DNA of 64,000 nt from Metabacillus malikii (GTDB taxonomy: Bacteria; Bacillota; Bacilli; Bacillales; Bacillaceae), in the NCBI RefSeq assembly GCF_030813355.1, contig NZ_JAUSUD010000001.1, positions 1 through 64,000 on the forward strand, given 5' to 3'. This document shows positions 56,455 to 64,000 of this stretch, piece by piece. The notes beneath the pieces are model-generated. The model saw only the letters and a list, made by a program, of their open reading frames with translations, ran no database searches and was not told the DNA's origin. Made by a program: the position numbers and the translations under genes. The first letter of the stretch is position 1. Every line of letters starts with the position of its first letter.

Positions 56455-58377
56455 ATGGTTACGGCCCGTTTACCCTTTGCAATTAATAAAGAAGAGAATT
56501 TTTATCAGGCATTAAGTAATTGGATTGGTGATGTCTTCTACGATATCCTTCCTGAAAATGGTTTTGAATTAAGAGATGAACAAATTTTCATGGCTTTTCA
56601 ATTAGAAAGAGCTTATCAAGACAAACAAGTCATGTTTGCTGAAGCAGGGGTCGGTACGGGAAAAACAATTGTTTACTTGCTTTATGCATTAGCCTATGCA
56701 AGATATACAGGTAAGCCTGCTATTATTGCTTGTGCAGACGAGACGTTAATTGAACAACTTGTTAAGCAAGAGGGAGATATAGCAAAGCTTTCGGAAATAT
56801 TAAATATAGAAATGGATGTACGGCTTAGTAAAACACATAGTCAGTATTTATGTCTAAATAAACTTGATGACGTCCTTCAAAGAACGGGTGATGACAAATA
56901 CTTGGATGTATATCAATCATTACCTAGCTTTGTTCATGAAAAAGCAGGAATGCAACATTTTACCCCATATGGAGATCGGAAAGAATTCAATCATTTATCT
57001 GATGAAGAATGGGACAAGATCGGTTGGGATACATTCCAAGATTGTTTTACATGTTCTAATCGCCATCGTTGCGGTTTAACGTTATCTCGTGACTATTATC
57101 GAAAAGCGACAGATATTATCGTTTGTTCACATGATTACTTTATGGAACACGTATGGACATCCGAATCAAGAAAAAGAGAAGGACAACTTCCATTATTACC
57201 AGATTATAGTAGTGTTGTTTTTGATGAAGGACATCTATTGGAATTTGCTGCACAAAAGGCACTAACTTATCGGGTCAAGCAAAGTTCTTTGCAATTATTT
57301 CTCGAGCGTTTGTTACAAAATGAAATACGTGAAGAATTGGCCTATTTGGTTGAGGATGGGTTAGCTATTAATGATGAATTCTTTTACCAACTTAGTCTCT
57401 CTTCTGCTGCTGTTGATGGGTCGGAACGTTTAAAGATAAATAAAGAGGATAATATACAAAAATTAGCAGTGAAGCTACAAAGTAAATTATCCGAAATTAG
57501 TGAAGCGTTAGTCTTTGAAGGAGAGCTTTACACGATCGATGACTATGAGTTGAAGATTGTAGAAGAATATATTGACCAAATGGAATACTCGTTATCATTA
57601 TTTACGAAGCGAAACAATGCTGTTAGCTGGGTTGAAGAAAAGAATAATGATTATAGCTTAGTCATCATGCCTCGAAAAGTTGAAGAGGTATTAAAAGAAA
57701 AAGTATTTTCTATGAAAAAGCCATATATATTTTCTTCTGCAACTCTTTCAGAAGGGAAATCTTTTGACTTTATCGCAAATAGTTTAGGGATTAATGATTA
57801 TTTGTCACTATCTGTTGACTCTCCGTTTGATTATGAGGAGCAAATGAGTATTCAACTACTTACTGAAAAACATCAATCAAACAAATTTCTTAAAACCGTA
57901 GAAGAAATAAACAAAACAGGTGGACGTGCATTACTGTTATTTGCTAGTAATAAAGAATTAAAATGGTTTAAGAGAAAGTCAGAGGAGATTTCATGGGATT
58001 TCCCAATACTTTTTGAAGGTGATAAAGAAATTAGTTCACTAGTTAAAGATTTTCAAAGAAATGAACAGACAGTTCTTTGTGCAGTTCATTTGTGGGAAGG
58101 ATTAGATATTCCAGGCCCGTCATTGTCCAATGTCATTATTTGGTCACTTCCTTACCCTCCAGATGACCCAGTTTTTGAAGCGAAAAAATCAGACAAACAA
58201 AATCCATTTAAAGAAGTGGATATACCTTATATGTTACTGAGGTTAAGGCAAGGGATTGGCAGATTAATACGTACAAACGGAGATAAGGGAATCATAACGA
58301 TATTTCTTAATGATACCGATAACGATATAATCGAGCAAATTATAACTGTATTGCCTGTAACACCATTAAAAGGATAG
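56455..58377 (+). CDS. ypvA: DinG/XPD-type ATP-dependent helicase YpvA
   Basis: A 640-residue superfamily 2 helicase without the exonuclease domain of the DinG at 32746. Walker A is in EAGVGTGKTIVYLL (about 64-77), the DExH box is VFDEGHLLE, and RLRQGIGRLIRTNGDKG is motif VI. Four cysteines, one in HSQYLCLNK and three in DCFTCSNRHRCGL, are spaced as the 4Fe-4S ligands of the XPD/DinG family. The ATG at 56455 follows TGGAGG; the ATG at 56440 overlaps this site. B. subtilis keeps ypvA and ypwA together too. Confidence 0.92.
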   Translation: MVTARLPFAINKEENFYQALSNWIGDVFYDILPENGFELRDEQIFMAFQLERAYQDKQVMFAEAGVGTGKTIVYLLYALAYARYTGKPAIIACADETLIEQLVKQEGDIAKLSEILNIEMDVRLSKTHSQYLCLNKLDDVLQRTGDDKYLDVYQSLPSFVHEKAGMQHFTPYGDRKEFNHLSDEEWDKIGWDTFQDCFTCSNRHRCGLTLSRDYYRKATDIIVCSHDYFMEHVWTSESRKREGQLPLLPDYSSVVFDEGHLLEFAAQKALTYRVKQSSLQLFLERLLQNEIREELAYLVEDGLAINDEFFYQLSLSSAAVDGSERLKINKEDNIQKLAVKLQSKLSEISEALVFEGELYTIDDYELKIVEEYIDQMEYSLSLFTKRNNAVSWVEEKNNDYSLVIMPRKVEEVLKEKVFSMKKPYIFSSATLSEGKSFDFIANSLGINDYLSLSVDSPFDYEEQMSIQLLTEKHQSNKFLKTVEEINKTGGRALLLFASNKELKWFKRKSEEISWDFPILFEGDKEISSLVKDFQRNEQTVLCAVHLWEGLDIPGPSLSNVIIWSLPYPPDDPVFEAKKSDKQNPFKEVDIPYMLLRLRQGIGRLIRTNGDKGIITIFLNDTDNDIIEQIITVLPVTPLKG

Positions 58378-58395
58378 CATATTAGCTATCCTTTT
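58368..58395 (+). terminator. Terminator overlapping the ypvA stop
   Basis: AAAAGGATAGC (58368-58378) pairs with GCTATCCTTTT (58385-58395) around ATATTA. Confidence 0.85.
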
Positions 58396-58453
58396 CTGAT
58401 ATACTTAAAAGCATTTATATGGTTAAAAAGCGATAAAGTAAGGAGGAGTAAAA

Positions 58454-59959
58454 ATGAAGCAAACAGAACAAGAGTTTATCAATTACATAAAGAAAATGCA
58501 AAGTTATGAAGAAGCAATCAATGTTATGTATTGGGATATGCGTACAGGAGCACCAAGAAAGGGAATTGAACAACGTTCTGAAGTAATTGGGATGTTATCT
58601 ACAGAAGCTTTTCAAATGCTAGTCTCAGACCAAATGAAAGATTACTTAGAAACGTTATCAGAGAAACATACATACGATTCTCTACAGGACATAACAAAAA
58701 AGGCTATCGACTTACTCAAGGAAGAATATCACAAGAAAAAAGTTATTCCACCTCAAGAATACAAAGATTATGTTATCCTCTGTTCAAAGGCTGAGTCTGT
58801 TTGGGAAGAGGCGAAAAATAAATCAGATTTCCAATTATTCGCTCCATACTTAAAGAAAATCATTGATTATAATAAACGGCTTATTTCATATTGGGGCTAT
58901 TCAGGAAATAAATATGATGCATTATTAAATGAATATGAACCAGGTATGACTGTTAAGGAGCTAGACAAGGTTTTTGCTCAAGTAAGGGAAAGAATTGTCC
59001 CGCTTGTACAAGAGGTTTCGAATTCTACTTATCGGCCAAAAAATGAATTTTTATACGATTACTTTCCAAAAGCAGAGCAAAGAAAAATTAGTGAATACTT
59101 TCTGAATGAACTTGGATATGATTTTGAAGCAGGTAGATTAGATGAGACAGTTCACCCTTTCGAAATTACATTAAATCGTGGAGATGTTAGGGTAACGACA
59201 AAATATGATGAATATGACTTTCGCTCAGCAATATTTGGTACGATCCATGAAGGCGGTCATGCAATATATGAACAAAATATTTCAGCATTACTTGAAGGAA
59301 CTTTTTTATGTAGTGGCACATCTATGGGGATTCATGAGTCACAATCGCTTTTTTATGAAAACTTTATAGGCAGAAGTAAACAATTTTGGAATCGTTATTA
59401 CAAAACTTTACAGGATTCGTCTGTTACACAATTTGAACATGTTGAAACTGAACAATTTTATGAGGCTATAAATGAAGCAAAACCATCCTTAGTCCGGATC
59501 GAAGCTGATGAATTAACGTATATTCTGCATATCATTATTCGTTATGAAATCGAAAAAGCGTTGTTTAATGATGAGCTAACAGTTGAAGAATTACCAAAAG
59601 TTTGGAATGAGAAATACGAACAATATTTAGGGATTACACCCCCAAATGACGCAAAAGGTGTTTTACAAGATGTTCATTGGGCTGGAGGTAGTTTTGGTTA
59701 TTTTCCTTCTTATGCATTAGGTTATATGTATGCAGCACAATTTAAACATGCGATGGAAAAGGATATAAATAAATTTACTCAACATATAGAAGAGGGTCGA
59801 TTCGAAGTTATAAAAAATTGGCTTACAAAAAATATACACCAGTACGGGAAAACGAAAAAGCCATTAGAAATTTTACGAGATGTAACAGGTGAAGGTTTAA
59901 ATGCTCAATATTTAATTGATTATTTAGAAGAAAAATATCGCCGTATATACAATCTATAA
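58454..59959 (+). CDS. ypwA: M32-family metallocarboxypeptidase YpwA
   Basis: A 501-residue Taq-type carboxypeptidase removing C-terminal residues from peptides. The zinc motif HEGGH (HExxH) is at about residues 268-272 in GTIHEGGHAIYEQN. The downstream glutamate region GTSMGIHESQSLFYEN, the DELTYILHIIIRYEIEKAL segment and the C-terminal GSFGYFPSYALGYMYAAQ are M32 signatures. The ATG follows AAGGAGGAG. The length equals that of B. subtilis YpwA (about 501). Confidence 0.95.
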   Translation: MKQTEQEFINYIKKMQSYEEAINVMYWDMRTGAPRKGIEQRSEVIGMLSTEAFQMLVSDQMKDYLETLSEKHTYDSLQDITKKAIDLLKEEYHKKKVIPPQEYKDYVILCSKAESVWEEAKNKSDFQLFAPYLKKIIDYNKRLISYWGYSGNKYDALLNEYEPGMTVKELDKVFAQVRERIVPLVQEVSNSTYRPKNEFLYDYFPKAEQRKISEYFLNELGYDFEAGRLDETVHPFEITLNRGDVRVTTKYDEYDFRSAIFGTIHEGGHAIYEQNISALLEGTFLCSGTSMGIHESQSLFYENFIGRSKQFWNRYYKTLQDSSVTQFEHVETEQFYEAINEAKPSLVRIEADELTYILHIIIRYEIEKALFNDELTVEELPKVWNEKYEQYLGITPPNDAKGVLQDVHWAGGSFGYFPSYALGYMYAAQFKHAMEKDINKFTQHIEEGRFEVIKNWLTKNIHQYGKTKKPLEILRDVTGEGLNAQYLIDYLEEKYRRIYNL

Positions 59960-60395
59960 TCCATATTAAATCGACTCTTTTAAATGATTATAGGCTAGCT
60001 GAGTTGATGCCAGACAACTGGAAGGTGTGACATGAGCAGCAGGATATTACATCGAGAATTATAAATAGCTGACGCACTGCCAATTGTCGTACACTTAGGA
60101 CTGCACTTTATGGGATATAGAAAACAAGTAAAGCACATCGAATAAATCAATGATGACTTATCGTAGTAAAGGTAGATGACCCTAAGCGTATGAATTTGTC
60201 TTATGATTTGTTAGCAATCCAAAATAAATAACTGTCTCATAATATTACATTTCATCTTATTTGATAATATGTTTGCTTTCTTCTTCTTTATCTGTTATGA
60301 TAAAGAAGAATTATTTTTGTTCGGTCTGTAAGGAAAGAATAAGTATTTAAACTTTTCGCCTTTGATATCTAATTGAGCAAGGATAGTAATACATT
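59960..60395 (+). other. Intergenic region before cspD, no gene found
   Basis: This stretch has no ORF with a ribosome binding site and no clear named element. The last 100 bases probably form the cspD leader. Several AT-rich -10-like words occur, but none is paired with a good -35. Confidence 0.5.
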
Positions 60396-60416
60396 GTGGT
60401 TTAACCACACAGGAGG
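60396..60416 (+). promoter_or_regulatory. Small hairpin next to the cspD ribosome binding site
   Basis: GTGGTT (60396-60401) pairs with AACCAC (60403-60408), ending two bases before the AGGAGG site at 60411-60416. It may influence temperature-dependent translation, as leader structure does in csp genes, but this is inference. Confidence 0.4.
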
Positions 60417-60424
60417 ATACAAAC

Positions 60425-60625
60425 ATGCAACAAGGTACAGTAAAATGGTTTAACGCAGAAAAAGGTTTCGGATTTATCGAAGTAGAAGGTGGAGATGATG
60501 TATTCGTACATTTCTCAGCTATCCAAGGCGAAGGTTTTAAATCTTTAGACGAAGGTCAAAAAGTAACATTTGATGTTGAACAAGGTCAACGTGGACCACA
60601 AGCAACAAATGTAAACAAAGCATAA
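60425..60625 (+). CDS. cspD: Cold shock protein, CspD type
   Basis: A 66-residue OB-fold single-strand RNA/DNA-binding protein, acting as RNA chaperone at low temperature. RNP1 is [12 protein letters not shown]2 is VFVHFS. The opening [15 protein letters not shown] and RGPQATNV near the end are closest to B. subtilis CspD. Perfect AGGAGG eight bases before the ATG and a strong terminator point to high expression. Confidence 0.93.
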   Translation: MQQGTVKWFNAEKGFGFIEVEGGDDVFVHFSAIQGEGFKSLDEGQKVTFDVEQGQRGPQATNVNKA

Positions 60626-60631
60626 TTTTTG

Positions 60632-60664
60632 AAAAAGAACCCTTTTATTGGGTTCTTTTTTTTT
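60632..60664 (+). terminator. Terminator of cspD
   Basis: AAAAAGAACCC (60632-60642) pairs with GGGTTCTTTTT (60650-60660), followed by further T residues. Confidence 0.92.
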
Positions 60665-60793
60665 GCCTTTTTCTAGAATTTTGTAAATTTAGGCAAATAT
60701 AAGAGTTATATACTTATTGTAATTTACATCCCATCATCAACTACGTATAATCATAATAGAATTACACATTCTTAAATATGGGAGCAAAGTGGG

Positions 60794-61036
60794 ATGAGAG
60801 TAAAAGACGTAACGATAACAGGGGAAATAAATTTAAAAAAACTAATGGAGTTAGCTGAAATAGCTAATCAGTATGAATCAGATATCCACCTTGTTGGTGA
60901 GACGTTTAAAATTGATGCTAAAAGTTTAATGGGGTTATTAGCTTCAATTAGAACTGGTTTAAATGTTACGATTATGGTAAAAGGTGAGGATGAAGAATTG
61001 GCATTAAAAACAATAAAAACTTTATTAATGGCTTAA
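60794..61036 (+). CDS. HPr-like protein lacking the phosphorylatable histidine
   Basis: An 80-residue protein with the HPr fold pattern: strand VKDVTITGEI, helix, strand SDIHLVGETFKID, the KSLMGL motif (equivalent to the HPr Ser46 region KSIMG), strand NVTIMVKGEDEELAL and a final helix. The active loop, where HPr has GIHARPA with His15, reads EINLKKLME, so it cannot carry phosphate from PTS enzyme I. The serine that HPr kinase modifies is kept, as in Crh. It may be a regulatory relative. The ATG at 60794 is after GGGAGCAAAGTGGG. Alone between cspD and a repeat. Confidence 0.78.
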   Translation: MRVKDVTITGEINLKKLMELAEIANQYESDIHLVGETFKIDAKSLMGLLASIRTGLNVTIMVKGEDEELALKTIKTLLMA

Positions 61037-61068
61037 TATGAAGGTGTTTTCTTATTTGAATCAATTTA

Positions 61069-61292
61069 ACTGATTGGTTGAGCTGATTTCTAGACTCCTG
61101 TAACGTTGTAAACTGAGGGGTTAAAATAGCGGGGAGACTTACCCATTGACGTACAAACTATGGTGTAACATTGCAAAGTATAAGAAATCTCAATGAGCAC
61201 CTGTATAGTCTATAATATGAGGAAGGTAATCTATATATTTGTTAGTCGCAGCGCCGAAGCTATGACTTTTAGCACTCCGACTCCTGCGATGA
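61069..61292 (+). repeat. Heavily decayed copy of the dispersed repeat, long form
   Basis: Scattered matches to the long copy at 25416-25713 in the same order: GGTTGAGCTGATT, AGACTCCTG, CCATTGACGTACAAACT and GCGCCGAAGCTATGA. No ends are recognisable. The rest of 61037-61406 holds only the terminator at 61368-61396. Confidence 0.5.
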
Positions 61293-61367
61293 TTAACATA
61301 TAACTACAACTAAATATAAAGATACATTGTATACGTAAATAAACTGTCTTATGCTTTTAAAGTGAAA

Positions 61368-61396
61368 AACAGGGTCTAAAAAAAATAGGCCCTGTT
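61368..61396 (-). terminator. Terminator of the SHOCT-domain gene
   Basis: AACAGGGTCTA (61368-61378) pairs with TAGGCCCTGTT (61386-61396, one G-U). On the minus strand it is followed by TTTTTC. Confidence 0.8.
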
Positions 61397-61406
61397 AAAT
61401 CATATA

Positions 61407-61853
61407 TCAACCTTCTAAAATCCGTTCCTTTTGTTCAATATACTCTTCTTCTGAGAGAATCCCTAAATCAGCGAGTTCTTTTAGCTTCTTTAGTTTTTCG
61501 AAATTATCAACGGCTGAATTTACACGTTGACCTTTGATAAAATGTATTTGTTCGTCGATAGTCGTTTTTAATTCTAGAGCAATTTCTCTTTCACTTTTAG
61601 AGAATTCAATTGTATTGTTTATTTTTTCACGTTTATCTTCATTTTTCCCACAATCAATAATGAGTGAGCCTGTTGTAGCTAAACCAGGTTGTTTTAAAAT
61701 AATGTCCTCAATGTTTTTATAATGGATTAGTTTTACCTTGTTAAACTTTCCAAACAACCCATGATGAATAACTTCAATACTGCTTTGATATAAATAGATG
61801 GTTGTTTTACTTCCTTTTTTAAAAATAAATTCTTTAAATGCTAACTCGGCCAT
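61407..61853 (-). CDS. PH-like / SHOCT-domain protein
   Basis: A 148-residue soluble protein. The N-terminal 100 residues are a beta-rich domain of the bacterial PH type (KTTIYLYQSSIEVIHHG, VKLIHYKNIEDIIL, GSLIIDCG). The C-terminal 30 residues are a SHOCT motif (LKKLKELADLGILSEEEY). SHOCT domains are short oligomerisation tails common on such proteins. The start is the ATG at 61853 after GAGGGG on the minus strand rather than 61874. Function unknown; relatives occur both in phages and chromosomes. Confidence 0.72.
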   Translation of the reverse strand: MAELAFKEFIFKKGSKTTIYLYQSSIEVIHHGLFGKFNKVKLIHYKNIEDIILKQPGLATTGSLIIDCGKNEDKREKINNTIEFSKSEREIALELKTTIDEQIHFIKGQRVNSAVDNFEKLKKLKELADLGILSEEEYIEQKERILEG

Positions 61854-62135
61854 GCTAATCCCCTCTTCTATCAAAAATACTCACGATAATTTGTTTTCCA
61901 TTTCCTCTTATTTTACATAAAATCCTTAAAAATGTTAAGAAGAGAATAAAAAAATAATCGTTTTTGTCGTATTTTGATTTTTTATTAAAATAATTGTCAT
62001 GAAAACAATAAACTTATTACACACATATATAGTAGTGATTACGAGTTTATAAAGGATAGTATTTATTTAGAAAGCCATACTAAGATTATAAATTAGGCTG
62101 TCCATAAATAAAAAATCGAATAATGAGGTGCATAT

Positions 62136-62357
62136 ATGAATATTATTCGCTCAATTAGTAGTTGGAATGCAGGTAGGATTGAAAAAAAAATAAACGAAAT
62201 GAAAGATATAGGGAACTGTCCTGATTGCAAAGGTAATGGGTTTATCACTACTATCGCCAGTTATTATACTCCGAGTTTTGATTTACTTTATGATTGTCCT
62301 GGATGCAATGGTACTGGTCAATATTCAGAGTGGGAAATGCAGCAAAATCCTATGTGA
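62136..62357 (+). CDS. Small zinc-knuckle protein (DnaJ central-domain type motifs)
   Basis: A 73-residue protein with two CxxCxGxG motifs, CPDCKGNG (about 28-35) and CPGCNGTG (about 54-61), the spacing used by one zinc centre of the DnaJ cysteine-rich domain. There is no J domain. The N-terminus is helical and basic; a 15-residue stretch between motifs is aromatic. It probably binds one zinc ion; the partner is unknown. The ATG at 62136 follows TGAGGTGC. Confidence 0.75.
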   Translation: MNIIRSISSWNAGRIEKKINEMKDIGNCPDCKGNGFITTIASYYTPSFDLLYDCPGCNGTGQYSEWEMQQNPM

Positions 62358-62464
62358 ATTTTTCACATCATATTGTTCAATTTTTGGAAAGTTTAGTTGA
62401 CGGATAATTTAAAACTGCATGTACAGAATAATATTGCTTTATCAAATGTAAGGGGGAGATAAAA

Positions 62465-62872
62465 ATGAAGTGGCAAAAATTTTTACTTTCAAAATTACAG
62501 GAACGACAAGATAAAAACATTGCCCTTGCAGTAGATACCTCAACTAATCCAAAGAATATAGAGTTGATTCAAAATATTGTAAAGCTGTTTAATGAGGTAT
62601 GTCCCGAAGCAATGTTAGTACAAGCGGATTTTAAAATTAGAAGTATTACTTCCATAAAGGAAAACAAAATAAAATACTTTAGCCATGGGAAATCTTCATA
62701 TACAGATGTATTAGAATGGGCCGAGAATGAGAATATAGATTCTTTATTTTATATTACAGATGTGACGGGCTACTTTTACGATGAGTTAACATTTGATAGA
62801 GAAGTTTTTTGGTTGGTCCCTGACGAATTTTTGCCAAAGGTACCATTTGGCAAAGCTATACGTGTAGCATAA
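62465..62872 (+). CDS. Stand-alone VWA-like domain, related to the C-terminus of DUF2201 proteins
   Basis: A 135-residue soluble protein. IALAVDTSTNPKNIELIQ matches the start of a VWA-like fold, though the MIDAS D-x-S-x-S is reduced to DTST. DSLFYITDVTGYF and FWLVPDEFLPKVPFGKAIRV match the C-terminal part of COG3864/DUF2201 proteins, in which a metallopeptidase-like domain precedes this module. Here only the module is present. The ATG follows AAGGGGGAG. It is convergent with the CheX-like gene. Confidence 0.65.
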   Translation: MKWQKFLLSKLQERQDKNIALAVDTSTNPKNIELIQNIVKLFNEVCPEAMLVQADFKIRSITSIKENKIKYFSHGKSSYTDVLEWAENENIDSLFYITDVTGYFYDELTFDREVFWLVPDEFLPKVPFGKAIRVA

Positions 62873-62882
62873 AGATTAATGT

Positions 62883-62909
62883 AAAAGCTGATATTAAATA
62901 TCAGCTTTT
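62883..62909. terminator. Bidirectional terminator between the VWA-like and CheX-like genes
   Basis: AAAAGCTGATATT (62883-62895) pairs with AATATCAGCTTTT (62897-62909); the right end overlaps the stop of the minus-strand gene. Confidence 0.85.
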
Positions 62910-63348
62910 ACAAGGGGTCTACTAATGTAATAAAAAGATTGCCTTTATTTTCAATCTTAATAGGAATTGTTAATGGGCATTCGTACTGTTCCACATCCAT
63001 TGTAACGATCATTGGAGTTGATATATCTGTATTAAGACCATGATTCGATAGCAGAGTGGCAATGTTCCCTGTCAACATATTTGCAAATTCACCAATAAAA
63101 GAATCAAGTAATTCGCCTGTTACAGGCATACCAAATAATCCTTCACCAATAAAACTATAGACAGGAAGTTCACCTTGAATTGTTATTGAACCTTTACATG
63201 CTCCACTTAAATTAATTTTAACTGCACGTAATGATGCATAATCAGGAACTTTCGCTGTAATTTCCCCGATTGAATAAGGAACATTAAGTATCATTTTTAT
63301 TGATGTCATTGTTCCGTCTAATAAATACTTTTTCACATCATCTCTCAT
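62908..63348 (-). CDS. CheX-like chemotaxis phosphatase-family protein
   Basis: A protein of about 146 residues with the CheC/CheX/FliY pattern. KKYLLDGTMTSIKMILNVPY is the opening helix, GACKGSITIQGELPVYSFIGEGLFG the central strand-turn, and LLDSFIGEFANMLTGNIATLLS the helix with the E-x2-N phosphatase motif. CheX dephosphorylates CheY-P. The ATG at 63348, 12 bases after GGAGGAA, fits the family N-terminus; the ORF continues to an ATG at 63408 (166 residues) without a clear site. It stands alone, without other chemotaxis genes nearby. Confidence 0.75.
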   Translation of the reverse strand: MRDDVKKYLLDGTMTSIKMILNVPYSIGEITAKVPDYASLRAVKINLSGACKGSITIQGELPVYSFIGEGLFGMPVTGELLDSFIGEFANMLTGNIATLLSNHGLNTDISTPMIVTMDVEQYECPLTIPIKIENKGNLFITLVDPL

Positions 63349-63622
63349 CGTCTTAACTAGTTCCTCCAGCCTATTGTTGTTACTTAATAATAGCATAAAA
63401 CGAGTCATATGAAATATTCTTTTTTATAGAAAAGAGTTGGAAATAGGTTAATAAATAAAATAGAACTTTACAAGAATTAGCTATTATGAAGGAGATTCTT
63501 CGGTTGGATTAGGATATATATAACTGATGGTAATAGGTTTATAAACCAACTTGTTAATTGTTCCTGTAATATGAGGGCGAGTATTTCCATTATTTATCAA
63601 TGAATCTATTATTTAAGTAAGG

Positions 63623-63695
63623 TATAATAAAGGTGCACAACAACAACTCCATAAAAACGTCGGTCTTTCCCCATTTTTAGGGAAAGGCTTTTTCT
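63623..63695 (+). ncRNA. Possible short transcript: -10 box followed by a terminator
   Basis: TATAAT at 63623-63628 is followed after about 40 bases by a hairpin, GTCTTTCCC with GGGAAAGGC, and then TTTTTC near 63688-63693. There is no ORF. The unit could produce an RNA of about 55-60 bases, or be a leader attenuator for the gene at 63929. No good -35 was seen. The rest of 63409-63928 shows nothing further. Confidence 0.3.
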
Positions 63696-63928
63696 TTTTG
63701 GGGATTATTCATATGAAATGCGGCGATTATTGCTGACTATTTGTATTGATATGACCTGAGGTTTGTCGTTTCGTGCCACTTTAACTTCCATTCACTTCGT
63801 TAATAATAAGTCATATAATTGCAAATAAAACAGAAACGACAGTAGAGTTAAGGCTTTGAAATCTCTTTTTGTAAAATAATTGGATAACATTTCTTGATAT
63901 AGGTCAAATTATCTATAGAGGTGACGAT

Positions 63929-64000
63929 ATGGCATTTATTGTTTCAGTTGGTAGAGCTTTGCCGAAGTATGAATATCTTCAAGAAAATGTAAAACAATTT
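63929..64000 (+). CDS. Probable type III polyketide synthase (BpsA-like), truncated by the window end
   Basis: Only the first 24 codons are visible: AFIVSVGRALPKYEYLQENV. This opening follows the thiolase-fold start of B. subtilis BpsA (bacillar chalcone synthase-like enzyme), and bpsA lies in this part of the chromosome there. Other thiolase-superfamily condensing enzymes start similarly, so the call is provisional. The ATG follows GAGGTGACGAT. Confidence 0.55.
   Translation, partial: MAFIVSVGRALPKYEYLQENVKQF

Overview
This window looks like a chromosomal segment of a low-GC Gram-positive spore former of the family Bacillaceae. Three things support that. The gene order follows the Bacillus subtilis chromosome almost throughout: cheR-aroC-aroB-aroH-trpEDCFBA-hisC-tyrA-aroA, ypiA-ypiB-ypiF-qcrABC-ypjA-ypjB, dapB-mgsA-bshB1-bshA-cca-birA-panBCD-dinG-ypmA-ypmB-asnS-dnaD-nth-ypoC/ponA-recU, then mrfAB-cotD-ypsA-gpsB-rnpB-ypsC-ypvA-ypwA. 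Ribosome binding sites are strong (AGGAGG or GAGGTG types), and TTG and GTG starts are common. Spore genes are present (sspM, csgA, cotD, ypjB). The exact genus cannot be fixed from sequence reading alone; two families of GC-richer hairpin repeats of a kind I associate with alkaliphilic or environmental bacilli also occur.

Layout. 1-416 is intergenic with a long hairpin repeat. 417-13860 holds cheR and the aromatic amino acid supraoperon. Its trp genes are preceded by a leader with about eleven GAG/TAG triplets, an alternative antiterminator stem and an intrinsic terminator, the layout of TRAP-controlled attenuation. 14334-15242 is a gene absent from the B. subtilis order; it resembles an amidohydrolase that has lost its metal-binding residues. 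15243-22442 holds ypiA/B/F, the menaquinol:cytochrome c reductase operon qcrABC, and ypjA/ypjB. 22554-32214 holds a YitT-type membrane protein (minus strand), then a biosynthetic run for lysine/dipicolinate (dapB), methylglyoxal (mgsA), bacillithiol (bshB1, bshA), CCA addition (cca), biotin control (birA) and pantothenate (panBCD). 32746-43896 holds DNA repair, replication and cell wall genes (dinG, dnaD, nth, ponA, recU) and asnS. In B. subtilis aspB lies between ypmB and asnS; it is missing here.

44025-52365 is a sporulation-flavoured stretch of small genes on both strands (yppC, sspM, yppE, yppG, csgA, an Hsp20-like gene, cotD and several short unnamed ORFs) around the DNA repair pair mrfA-mrfB. 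52491-59959 holds ypsA, gpsB, the RNase P RNA gene rnpB, the rRNA methyltransferase ypsC, the DinG-like helicase ypvA and the carboxypeptidase ypwA. 60425-64000 holds cspD, an HPr-like protein lacking the phosphorylatable histidine, a SHOCT-domain protein, a zinc-knuckle mini-protein, a stand-alone VWA-like domain, a CheX-like protein and the start of a probable type III polyketide synthase.

I see no tRNA, no CRISPR array, no prophage and no intact transposase. The best leads for new biology are the His-less HPr-like protein, the metal-less amidohydrolase-like protein, the small ORF overlapping the start of ypiB, the panBCD leader, the LexA-like site before mrfA, and a dispersed inverted-repeat element in long, short and ends-only forms.
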